A stretch of 64,000 bases of DNA, taken from assembly GCA_947034895.1 (NCBI GenBank), contig OX344763.1:63879093-63943092 (forward strand), read 5' to 3'. Below, piece after piece: positions 48,351 to 59,700 of this stretch; positions within the stretch are counted from its first letter, which is position 1; the number at the start of each line of letters is the position of its first letter. This DNA comes from Rhytidiadelphus loreus. Taxonomy: Eukaryota; Streptophyta; Bryopsida; Hypnales; Hylocomiaceae. The notes under the pieces were generated by a model. The model saw only the letters and a list, made by a program, of their open reading frames with translations. It was not told the origin of the DNA and ran no database searches. The translations under genes were made by a program, and so were the position numbers.

Positions 48351-49535
48351 AAATATTTTATATGGTGTTCGAATTCTTTGTAGTACAAATAATCCACCAA
48401 ATAGTGAGACCGACAGTCATTTTGTATGGAGGCTAATATTTAGGGTAATTTGAGCTCCCAATAAAATGGGGAAGTGTGTTGGTGACCACGGCGGTTAAGG
48501 GAAAAATATAGGAAAAGGATGAGGGTCAATTTGACATTGGAAGTCATTTCTAATTGAGGCTAAGGTTTAGGGGAAACCTTAGTGTCCCCAAAAAATAGAA
48601 AAGTGGATTGGTGCCCGTAGTGTTGTCCAAAAAAATAGAAAAAGAAATGAGGGGTCAAGTTGAGGGTGGGAGTCATTTCTCATTGACGCTAAGGTTTGAG
48701 GGTTTAGGGTCTGAATGGTCTTGTAGTGGCATGTTCCAAAGTGCCAATCATTTTGGGACACATGGATAGGGACTTAGAACATTGGACTTCTACATTGTTA
48801 GCACTCATAAGCACTTGTCGCTCACGTAGTCACGTACTAGCATTGTTGCGTGCAACATATCCCATACCGGTTGGGGTTGGCTACATGAGATGCTATAAAA
48901 GGACTGAGTTCAAATCAACATACATCTACAAAACCAATGGGAAGTCGACTATCACAATTCAGTGCATTCATTGGGCCATTATAATTAATTGTGATTGGAG
49001 CTTTCCATTGGCCATGTAGTTTTAACATGGTAAATTGCTACTGAATTCAAATCAATGTCATCATCATACAAATACAGTCATATGTTTATCATTATTGCAT
49101 AGATTGGTAGGGTGACATGATTATTTTAAATCATAGTGGTAGGCATGTTAATGTCATCTTCAAGTGCATTCCTTCATCTCTTCTTATTGGATTTAAAAAT
49201 AACTAAAAGGTGCATTTTATGGGTTTCATTAGGGTAATGGATTGGCCAATTTTGATATTCTGGGAGACCTTGTAGAAAAAAAAATGAAAAAAATGTAAAA
49301 TATGGCCTGGATCTCAAAAGACAAATGAAGAAAAGGAGGGCAATGGAGGGCCATAATGAAGAATAAAAGTGGACCTTCAAAATGGAGAGTATTAGGGAGA
49401 AAATGGACAAAATGGATACCCAACTAGAAATGGAAATGGAATTTAAATGAAAAAATTATGCATCAAATCATTTCAATTGTAATATATAAAAATGAGTGCA
49501 TTACAATTGAAGTACATTGGAACATGTGTCCATGC
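48351..49535. other. Internal non-coding part of the second SWIM-family element
   Basis: AT-rich; contains an imperfect duplication (AGTCATTTCTAATTGAGGCTAAGG at 48541 and AGTCATTTCTCATTGACGCTAAGG at 48671, about 130 bp apart). No gene recognised. Confidence 0.5.
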
Positions 49536-52500
49536 CTATTCTGGAAGTGTGATCATTCCAGCTCGAACTAGTAGTAGCTTCAACTCATTGAAGCTATAAC
49601 TTGGTGCATGAATGAAATTATCTTTGTTGACATCCATCTTGCAAAAATACCTATACAAATAGTACAAGTGTTTGCAATTCACGTACTGCTGCCGACCTCC
49701 AATAGCAGAAATTGCCATATTAACAAAGTCTGGACATGTGCACGTTGGGAATTGGCCTACTGTAACTCGATATGCATTTTTGTTTGGCTCTAACCCTGTC
49801 TCTAACTCCACTATTGCACCAAGGCCTGGGAAAGGGAGCAATGTTACTCCTAAAATTTGCCCTCTCACATTACCTGCACTTTCCTACTTGTTCCGTTGTT
49901 CTGCAGTAGGTGCGTTTGCAATCCTTCGAATGGCTCTACTGTTCCTCACAGTTGGATACACATTTGTGTTCTTCGATGGAGGGTGGTCATACAAAGCAGG
50001 TTTGAAAATCTTTGATATGTTGAACAATTGACGTGGCGACAGTATTGGTCGTTCTTGGAGGCGAAATCCTGCATGTTGCAATAACAATGTCTCTTCTCGG
50101 TTTAGGTTAGTTCCAGACAAAACAAGCCAAAACTCTGGTACCTCCAGCCAATCGAGAACCCATTTCCGTTTTGTACCTTTCACGCATCGTTCAATGTCAT
50201 CCCAACAAAACCAAAAATCTACCACCACCTGTCGCTTACTCCCATACTCTTCTTTTCTACCGCGGTAGGTAGGGGCTGGAGTTCCTTTCTTCCCTTTTGC
50301 AATCTTGCTGGTGCACTTGATGTTTGATCTTTGTTGTTGAGCTTGACATTTGGCGGCAGATCTGTGGCTGATTCTCGCAATGTGCCATTTTGATGTATCA
50401 CAATCGCTTTCAAATGCTACCGTAACATGGCCAGAAGTATTTGCAACAGGGTATTTACCTTTATCTCTAGAAGATTCAGAAACACTTGTGTTGGACCTTG
50501 TTCTCACACGGGGTTGAGAAAAATTGATCTTGTCCGGCCTATGTGAATCTCCTGCATCACCAATGGGCACGTCCAACTTCCTCTTTGTACTGCCAAATAT
50601 TTCTTCTCCTTCCAAGTGTGGTACTTTGGTTCCCACCCCCTCTGCTCCAAGCAATGTGTTTAGCGCCTCTGCAATCTTTTTGGGATCTCCACTTCTTCTA
50701 GCAGCTCTCAGTCTCAGCTCCCCTTTCGACGGCCCTGATCCCGATGCGTATCCTTTCAGGTATGCACGATAGTTTGTCATTTGCATCCAAGCACGAATAC
50801 TATCATCACATGTGGTGTCAAACAAGTTGTTTCCTCGCTTTCCAGACATTTGTAGCCACTTGTTGTGCACCGTTTCGGATAAATTGCACGATGGCAAGTC
50901 CAACATCTCTTCCAAATTTAGTTTCTAAATATTTCAAACAGGACCATAAAATAGTTAGTAATGGACGTTCACAAAAGTAGTAATTGGCAACTTATAAATA
51001 ATTTATCTTCATTCACTCTATAGTTTTAGAAGAAGAAGGACGAGCAATGACTGCTATTGCTACTCTCTAAATCCTTATCTATTCAAAAAATTAGTGACAT
51101 TTAACATTCTGTACTACCAACATTGGATATTTTTTATCCAAGAACAAAAATTAGGGGGTCATGGTGACAACAGAAATACATCCGTTGGAGCTGAGGCAAG
51201 TTATTATAGTGTTCTAAAGACCCCTCGTTTTTTGGTACCACGGAAATAAAAAGGGCCCAATGAATTTTTAAAAATAAGAAATAAAAGATAAAAATCAAGG
51301 AAGTTCAACTTCTAATTAGAATATGAGTCTTACAACCTTAAACACTTTTACTAATTCAATTTCAAGATTCACTCACCATGTCCATGAAGCCTCCCCATTG
51401 GCGATACCGGAAATGCCAGATAGCTAGCCAGTGTTGTAAGTGATGTAGAGCTTCTTCGTTGGCAGCTCCAGATGAAAACCACCAAGATTGTATAGCAAGG
51501 TAACGGACCTCGGCTTGGTCCATATTCTTTGAATCTTTGTATTGCTTACACAAAGTAATATGTTGCTGTTGAAATGCTTCCTTGATGTATTTCTGTGTAT
51601 GCTTGTGAAGAGAGGTACTCCAATGCAACAAACAGGTCCTCTCGCGATTCTCCATTTCAACATTGGCAGATCCACTTCCGTAGACAATGCGGACCGCATT
51701 CCAATTGGCCATAGCGTTGTCTACCATAAATCCTTTAAAGTTAGGGTTTCCCACTCCGTGGCGATGCATGACCACGTTTAAGCTTTGCCAAAATTGTACT
51801 TGAACTTCGGTATCTTCGGATTGCATGTCGCACAATGCAATAGTCATTACCTTCTTGTACTCGGTATCATACACGTGGCAGGCCATTGTGGTCCACTCCT
51901 TCACGCGCTTCGCGTGGTCGAACATCAACCACGCATTCTGCAGATCCCCTTCCGATTGCATTCGCCTTACAAGGTCGACTCCACTTCCTGGTCCTTCAGT
52001 AAGCATCTTGAAAATGTATACCTTTTCCTTGCCTTGACCTGGGAAGACGCTGTCATGTATGAACTCAAACTTTGACTCCTTTTTCATGGTCATAATGTTG
52101 TCGATTATTCCTCCTCGGTTGTTAGACCAGAAAGTGGAGATCACGTTGCGAATACTTGGACTACTCAAATATTGGAAGCGGTCCATGACCTCCTCCATTT
52201 CTTCCGCTTTCAGCATCTCTTTCACCCCTCTCCATCGTGAAATAGGTAGCTTGCCAGGAAGTCTTTACTAGCAGAGAGAGTGATTGCAGAGTTCATGGCC
52301 ATTGGTGTTTTGGCCACTTGTTCCGCAATGAGTCCGCAAATCATTTCAGTAGAATCTCTATACATGCCTTTAGCAATTGGGTGGCCATGCTCTCCAAAGT
52401 GAATAGCGGCCCTAGTCATTTCTGGGTTATCAGTGTACACAAAGTATATCCTAGCTTTGCATGTGTTAAGACACGTAGGTACCATCTTGCAAACCTTGCA

Positions 52501-53535
52501 AACTAGGGTACATTCTTTTGGGGGACACCCACCAGCAGTAAAACAAAACACAGTATAGCCACTCCACTCAGTTTCGTTTCGCTTTGAAGCTCTCTTTAAA
52601 TACTCACAATTGTCATTCTGACAAGCAAGATGGCCAGCACAGTACGACTTACAAATTTTGAGGTTGTCCGAGTTGTGAATGCTCGTGGTCATTAGCTTGC
52701 ACCACGGATGTCCATCATAGCGCTTGTCCATTCCTTCTAAGTTCTTGGCCCCCGATGAAGATGAAGATGACCTACAAGGAGGCAATTCGAAGATGACATC
52801 CCCATTGAATACAGGTGGAAGAAATGGAACCCGCTGGTGCTTCACGGTGCTTAGATCCATTGACGACAATTCGTTTCGAGAATGATGCATAGTGGCAAGT
52901 CTCTTTAGACAATCCATTATGCTTTCTTTCGCTACTACATCTTGTCGAGGTAAGGATAGTGACTTTGAGGAATTAGAGAGACTTCTACATGGGACCTTAC
53001 AAGATAGTGATTTCACAATATTTGTCTCGTCAGATGCAATCCGGGAAGAACTTTGCTTTTCAGCATTGACATTGGGAGACTCTCCTTTTGATTCGGTAGA
53101 CAACTCTATAATTGGATCTAATCTCTCCTCTTTCACGATAGGAAGTATTGTAGGCATGTGTAGGATTGGCAGAGCAACTCTAGGTGTACTGGGTGACACG
53201 GCATGAGGACTACACGGCATATCGACCGTAGAACCATCAGATTGGCGACTCTGGATTTCTGTACATGCACCTAGCATAGAGAGTGGAAGTCCATATGCTC
53301 TATAGTTCCCAGGACCAAGGTACCAGCAATGCGTTCCATCCTCCATTGACCTCGGAATTGGGATAGATTGTAGCCCTTCCCCTGATTCCGTATTTTTCTC
53401 TTCCTCGACATAGATGGAGGTTTCTACAAATCTAAAACGGACGTGCAAAAGGTGACAAGGAACTCTAGCGCATCCACCGTCTACTATTGGAAACACAAGA
53501 GGAATGTCGTGACCATCAACTCTAAGCCAAGCCAT
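49536..53535 (-). pseudogene. MULE-like transposase with zinc-finger N-terminus and SWIM C-terminus
   Basis: Starts at ATG 53535 (MAWLRVDGHDIPLVF). After a low-complexity stretch, a Cys/His domain (LACQNDNC, CKVCKM, CLNTCKARIYFVY, HFGEHGHP) resembles a WRKY-GCM1/FLYWCH-type finger. A 1-nt frameshift near 52222-52235 then leads into the catalytic region: AWLMFDHAKRVKEWTTMAC, GFMVDNAMANWNAVR, CLLHW (the C-x2-H of MULE transposases) and FRYRQWGG. An intron (51376-50925; ATG|GTGAGT donor, TTTAG acceptor) joins GGFMDM to KLNLEEMLDLPSCNL in phase. After a disordered linker the frame meets one TAG (49884-49886) and continues without shift into the SWIM finger CTCPDF...NCKHLYYLY. About 1,170 codons in all. 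Catalytic acidic residues are assigned by pattern only. Two lesions make it a recent pseudogene, or the frameshift may hide a tiny intron. Confidence 0.78.
50925..51376 (-). other. Spliceosomal intron in the MULE-like gene
   Basis: GTGAGT donor at 51376-51371 and TATTTAG acceptor ending at 50925, 452 bp. Both flanking exons are phase 0. Sequence inside is AT-rich with stops in all frames. Confidence 0.7.
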
Positions 53536-54608
53536 TGCTAAACCCTACAGAGACACTTCAACAACATTGACAATTGAATCCAACACAAGAGACGAGGTAA
53601 ACAACCAAACTTTGGGTCTTGTATGATTGCAGTTCCTCGTGGCCTTCTATTTGGCTACTCTTATGTATTCATTGTTCAATCAATACTATGCGTCATATTT
53701 TGGTTGTGTAGATCTTTATTGCAATGGCACTGATATTATTATGGAAACAATAATATATTTTTGAAAACTGAATTGAATTTACTACGTGACAATAGAACAT
53801 AATCAACTCTTTCTCAACATCAGTGATTTAGAGGTGAATGCTTAATAAATGTTTACGGTGGATTAGGGATATCTATATACATTTTTTTCAATTAATGTGA
53901 ATGCTTTTTAATGGGGAAAATGAAAACTACGCTTGACCTAAGTAGGTAGGAATACATCTATACAAGTTCCTTCAATACTTTTGCATATGACGTCAAATTT
54001 GCTTCTAATTAATTTTTAAAATTCATTTATGGTACTATGCAAGGAGATTGAAATTTTAAAGTTTTTCCAATTACTATTATTGTATTTCATAGATCATCAA
54101 ACAAGTATCATTAACCTGAACCCACTTTTTTAATCTATGATTCCTATGTCTTGAAACCATAGTGAATTAAATAGAACCAAATGAATTAAGGACTGCAACA
54201 TTCAATTTAGGTACATCATTTACGTCATTTCAACACACGGCATTTTGAATATGCATTGGTATATGTGAATCTTGGAACTTGTACCTACATCGGAATAGAT
54301 GAATTTTTATTTCTTGATCTAAGTACCGAGGGTAAATTCCTTAAAACTGACATAGCCCCCAATGTCAAGGCCTCGTTTGTGGATATTATTTTGACGGCGC
54401 CTCTATGAACCTGACAGAAGTAGGTACTATGAGAAATTATTTTCTCGCATCTCATCACTTGCGGAATAAATGTGACGGCTCTTCCTTGACGTACTTGGCC
54501 AAACATACAAAGGGCCATTTGTGTCCATTGTCCTCATTCTTGTAGTTTCGTTTCCTTTTACATCTTGTAGTTGAGAGTGTCAAGGTTCAGACATTCTCTT
54601 CTCCCTTC
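53536..54608. other. Upstream region of the MULE-like gene, nothing recognised
   Basis: Presumed 5' flank of the minus-strand transposase gene. AT-rich, only short frames (54285-54518, minus). The matching terminal repeat expected somewhere to the right was not found. Confidence 0.45.
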
Positions 54609-54923
54609 ATGCTTGTAGATAGTGTTGTTGTTGATTTGATTAGTTTGAAGCAAGGTAGGAGAGGAAAGAGACGTGGATCATTGTATTTTTCGTCTGCCAA
54701 GGCATTAAAACGATCCAAGATGACAAGAGGAGGGAGAGTGCCGCCCAAGACTACCGAGCCTTCATCTGCAGATCTCCGGAGAGTTTTGCGCTATGGAATT
54801 GGTAGTACTGGTGGAGAGGAGGAGGCTCCAGCTGATGGTGTTGGGGCAACTCAGGAGGCGTCACCGGAAAATAGAAGTTTACAGCGCGGCAAAAGGGCAG
54901 CGGACGTCTCAAATGTAAGATAA
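54609..54923 (+). CDS. Hypothetical basic protein or first exon
   Basis: Two in-frame ATGs (54609, 54719). From the second, the product starts MTRGGRVPPKTTEPSSADLR and is Arg/Gly/Glu-rich. The end of the frame overlaps a possible donor (AAT|GTAAGA near 54914), so it may be a first exon. The MTR-G start resembles the gene start at 47208, but the match is too short to claim homology. Confidence 0.3.
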   Translation: MLVDSVVVDLISLKQGRRGKRRGSLYFSSAKALKRSKMTRGGRVPPKTTEPSSADLRRVLRYGIGSTGGEEEAPADGVGATQEASPENRSLQRGKRAADVSNVR

Positions 54924-55834
54924 TTTGTAGTTGCTTTTCAAATATCCCTAAACCCTATGGTTTGATATTCATGGAAGGGCCTTGCAGACACTGATTTCCA
55001 CAACAAAGTTGATGGAGTCATTTCATTTCTTCTTTTCTTTGAGGAGTCTGGTTATAAGGATTGCATTCACTTGTGAATAGAGTCAGAGAGATGTTTGAGG
55101 AACTCTTTTACTAGTTTAGTCTGGACTTCAAATCATCTAGACTAAATGTCTATAGATCTTGAGCATCAAATATATAGAGGTCCATAGAGCATTGATTGGT
55201 GTTTTCAAATAGTTTAAATTTATGGTGCATTATTGATATAGAAGAATAAAACAAGCCATTCCATGCTTAAGCATAGGGCATACCGTGGCAGTTGAGTACA
55301 TGGCTTCTTCAAATGTGATAAGCTTACTCTTTGTCATTGACAACTTTCAATAAAACATTGTGTGGGTTGAAAGAGGACTGAAACTGGAAACCTTGTAACC
55401 TATAGAATACTTAGTTAGACCTTATTTTTGTTTCTAGTAAAATTCCTTCAGAATAAATGAAAAACCAAGCTAATTTTGTGGTCTCCAGAATTCAACTTTC
55501 TTGGAATTCAAAATCTTTCTTCTGTATGTTTCAAGCGGTGGGAAATTTTAGTTCCCATTTCACTTGAACTTTTAAGATTCATAACTAATGTCAAGAAGCA
55601 TCAGAAAATATGAAACAATTTGGTGAACCTGCCAAATCCACTTGACTTTAAAGGATGATTAAGCCTAAAACATTTCACGAAGTTTAATCTCCTCAATAAT
55701 AAGTTCAAGATATAAAATGGCCAATTCCTGAATACGACACTCACCATTGGATTAGATTTGCCCATATCACCTATGCAAAGGGCAATAATATCAGAATCAA
55801 CTACACGTGAAGAAAATGTAAATAACTAAACCTA

Positions 55835-55955
55835 TAGACATGGCTAGCCCGCATGAGTTCATGGGCTTGTAGATCATATGAGGAAAATAAAACTTATTCA
55901 ACCTGCACACAAGGCTAGCCCGCAAGAGTTCTGGGGCATGCAGATCATGCACTGT
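55835..55955. repeat. 71-bp tandem duplication
   Basis: GGCTAGCCCGCATGAGTTC at 55842 recurs as GGCTAGCCCGCAAGAGTTC at 55913, each followed by TGGGGC/TGGGCTTG and AGATCAT. Confidence 0.7.
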
Positions 55956-56139
55956 GAGAAAGAATTTTTTAATTTAAATCACCATATGTAATCATTCTGT
56001 CAATATGTTCTCGACCGGGTGGGGATCAACAGTGCGAACTACAGCATGAACGTCACTAGCGCGAATGGGCCTAGCCGAACGGAGGCATTCGCGTCTGAAA
56101 AAAAGAAGCTGATGCCTCATTAGTGAATGCTTTTCTGCC

Positions 56140-56240
56140 TTGAGCTTAATATGTTCCTGCCTCGAACTGCATACTTTGCTGCCTTGAACTGAATGCTTTG
56201 CTGCCTGAATTGAATGCTTTGCTGCCTGAATTGAATGCGC
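56140..56240. repeat. Short tandem repeat, ~20-26-bp unit
   Basis: TTTGCTGCCTGAATTGAATG and diverged forms (CTGCCTTGAACTGAATGC, CTGCCTCGAACTGCATAC) occur four to five times. Confidence 0.75.
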
Positions 56241-56781
56241 CACTCCCACGTCAGATTTCTTCGGTACCAAATTAGAAAGCTACATAACTAGTGCTCCAAG
56301 TGCCTTCTCTCTCATGGCGCCTTCAGAGCATCAAGGAACCTTCCATAGCTGCTCCTGTGGATTCGGTCATGTAGGCCACTCAGCCCCCGCGGCACGTGTC
56401 CAGGATCATCCCACTAATCGAAAAAGACTACCCGCCGAGTTTCAGAATATCACTCAGCCTAGGACGAATTCAGTGGTACCTAGGAGCGAAACGGAAAGAT
56501 CCCAACTTGGATATCGTGTTGCCTCGCACCTGAAATTTTGGTGTCCACTACGACCACTGCTTCCAGTACATTTTCGAATCTGCTACCACACACACCGCGA
56601 GATTCACACACGGCACCACTCACTTAAACATTGATCTTCCCTCTGCGCATAGAACGATGACCCGGAACACGAGAGGGCACGTCCGGGGAGGCTCCCAAGA
56701 TCCAACTCCGCCGCCAACAGGTGCTCTTTTGATCCCACAGATATTCTCTACATCCTCAAAAACCTCATCGTCTAGATTTTT

Positions 56782-59700
56782 AGTCCACCCGCTGTGAAGT
56801 TGGCCTCCCATTCATAAGACAAAAGGTTGGAAGTGATTTCCTTTTTTTTTTTAAATTTTCGGGGTCCCCGAACTAGTTGGTGATCCCCTCTCGGATCCGA
56901 GGGTGCACTCGTAGCTCCGTGGGGGACCACCCCTGATTCGAGCGAGTTCAAATGAGCCGACCCCTCTTGCGGGGCGGCAGCCACGTGATGCTCCAAGGGT
57001 GCCTTCTGTGTACGCTCGCGAGGCTTACGGGAGAACCAGTCCACCCGTTGGGAAGCTGGCCTCCCATTCACAAGACAAAAGGTTGGAAGTGATTTCCTTT
57101 TTTTTTTAAAATTTTTGGGGTCCCCGAACTAGCTGGTGATCCCCTCTCGGATTCGAGGGTGCAGTCGCAGCTCCGTGGGGGACCACCCCTGATTCGAGCG
57201 AGTTCAAATGAGCCGACCCCTCTTGCGGGGCGGCACCCACGTGATGCTCCAAGGGTGAATCTGTGTACGCTCGGGAGGCTTACGGGAGAACCAGTCCACC
57301 CATTGTGAAGGTGGCCTCCCATTCACAAGACAAAAGGTTGGAAGTGATTTCCTTTTTTTTTTAAAATTTTTGGGGTCCCCGAACTAGCTGGTGATCCCCT
57401 CTCGGATTCGAGGGTGCACTCGCAGCTCCGTGGGGGACCACCCCTGATTCGAGCGAGTTCAAATGAGCTGACCCCTCTTGCGGGGCGACACCCACGTGAT
57501 GCTCCAAGGGTGAATCTGTGTACGCTCGGGAGGCTTACGGGAGAACCAGTCCACCCATTGTGAAGGTGGCCTCCCATTCACAAGACAAAAGGTTGGAAGT
57601 GATTTCCTTTTTTTTTTAAAATTTTTGGGGTCCCCGAACTAGCTGGTGATCCCCTCTCGGATTCGAGGGTGCACTCGCAGCTCCGTGGGGGACCACCCCT
57701 GATTCGAGCGAGTTCAAATGAGGTGACCCCTCTTGCGGGGCGGCACCCACGTGATACTCCAAGGGTGCCTTCTGTGTACGCTCGGGAGGCTTACGGGAGA
57801 ACCAGTCCACCCGTCGTGAAGCTGGCCTCCCATTCACAAGACAAAAGGTTGGAAGTGATTTCCTTTTTTTTTTAAATTTTTTGGGGTCCCCGAACTAGCT
57901 AGTGATCCCCTCTCGGGTCCGAGGGTGCACTCGCAGCTCCGTGGGGGACCACCCCTGATTCGAGCGAGTTCAAATGAGCCGACCCCTCTTGCGGGGCGGC
58001 ACCCACGTGATGCTCCAAGGGTGCCTTCTGTGTACGCTCGGGAGGCTTACGGGAGAACCAGTCCACCCGCTGTGAGCTGGCCTCCCAATCATAAGACAAA
58101 AGCTTGGAAGTGATTTCCTTTTTTTTTTAAAATTTTTGGGGTCCCCGAACTAGCTGGTGATCCCCTCTCGGATTCGAGGGTGCACTCGCAGCTCCGTGGG
58201 GGACCACCCCTGATTCGAGCGAGTTCAAATGAGCTGTCCCCTCTTGCGGGGCGGCACCCACGTGATGCTCCAAGGGTGCCTTCTGTGTACGCTCGGGAGG
58301 CTTACGGGAGAACCAGTCCACCCGTTGTGAAGCTGGCCTCCCATTCACAAGACAAAAGGTTGGAAGTGATTTCCTTTTTTTTAAAATTTTTGGGTTCCCC
58401 GAACTAGCTGGTGATCCCCTCTCGGATTCGAGGGTGCAGTCGCAGCTCCGTGGGGGACCACCCCTGATTCGAGCGAGTTCAAATGAGCCGACCCCTCTTG
58501 CGGGGCGGCACCCACGTGATGCTCCAAGGGTGCCTTCTGTGTACGCTCGGGAGGCTTACGGAAGAACCAGTCCAGCCGTTGTGAAGCTGGCCTCCCATTC
58601 ACAAGACAAAAGGTTGGAAGTGATTTCCTTTTTTTTTTAAAATTTTTGGGGTCCCCGAACTAGCTGGTGATCCCCTCTCGGATTCGAGGGTGCACTCGCA
58701 GCTCCGTGGAGGACCACCCCTGATTCGAGCGAGTTCAAATGAGCTGACCCCTCTTGCGGGGCGGCACCCACGTGATGCTCCAAGGGTGAATCTGTGTACG
58801 CTCGGGAGGCTTACGGGAGAACCAGTCCACCCGTTGTGAAGGTGGCCTCCCATTCACAAGACAAAAGGTTGGAAGTGATTTCCTTTTTTTTTTAAAATTT
58901 TTGGGGTCCCCGAACTAGCTGGTGATCCCCTCTCGGATTCGAGGGTGCACTCGCAGCTCCGTGGGGGACCACCCCTGATTCGAGCGAGTTCAAATGAGGT
59001 GACCCCTCTTGCGGAGCGGCACCCACGTGATGCTCGAAGGGTGCCTTCTGTGTACGCTCGGGAGGCTTACGGGAGAACCAGTCCACCCGTTGTGAAGGTG
59101 GCCTCCCATTCACAAGACAAAAGGTTGGAAGTGATTTCCTTTTTTTTTTAAAATTTTTGGGGTCCCCGAACTAGCTGGTGATCCCCTCTCGGATTCGAGG
59201 GTGCACTCGCAGCTCCGTGGGGGACCACCCCTGATTCGAGCGAGTTCAAATGAGCTGACCCCTCTTGCGGGGCGACACCCACGTGATGCTCCAAGGGTGA
59301 ATCTGTGTACGCTCGGGAGGCTTACGGGAGAACCAGTCCACCCATTGTGAAGGTGGCCTCCCATTCACAAGACAAAAGGTTGGAAGTGATTTCCTTTTTT
59401 TTTTAAAATTTTTGGGGTCCCCGAACTAGCTGGTGATCCCCTCTCGGATTCGAGGGTGCACTCGCAGCTCCGTGGGGGACCACCCCTGATTCGAGCGAGT
59501 TCAAATGAGGTGACCCCTCTTGCGGGGCGGCACCCACGTGATGCTCGAAGGGTGCCTTCTGTGTACGCTCGGGAGGCTTATGGGAGAACCAGTCCACCCG
59601 TTGTGAAGCTGGCCTCCCATTCACAAGACAAAAGGTTGGAAGTGATTTCCTTTTTTTTTAAAATTTTTTTGGGTCCCCGAACTAGCTGGTGATCCCTTCT

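Larger units (their letters stand above)
54924..56781. other. Region between hypothetical exon and satellite, no recognised gene
   Basis: Holds two small tandem repeats. GC content rises from about 56300 toward the satellite. The 106-codon frame at 56314-56634 has no motif. Confidence 0.45.

Noticed and set aside
49672..50031. Plus-strand 119-codon frame
   Set aside because: Antisense of the SWIM end of the MULE-like gene; likewise 50524-50980, 51542-52075 and 52892-53206.
53536..56781. Right terminal inverted repeat of the 48172 element
   Set aside because: Looked for GCTCGC(A/C)(T/C)GCTAGC and GCTCACA arrays; the GGCTAGCCCGC words at 55842 and 55913 are a local 71-bp duplication, not the terminus.
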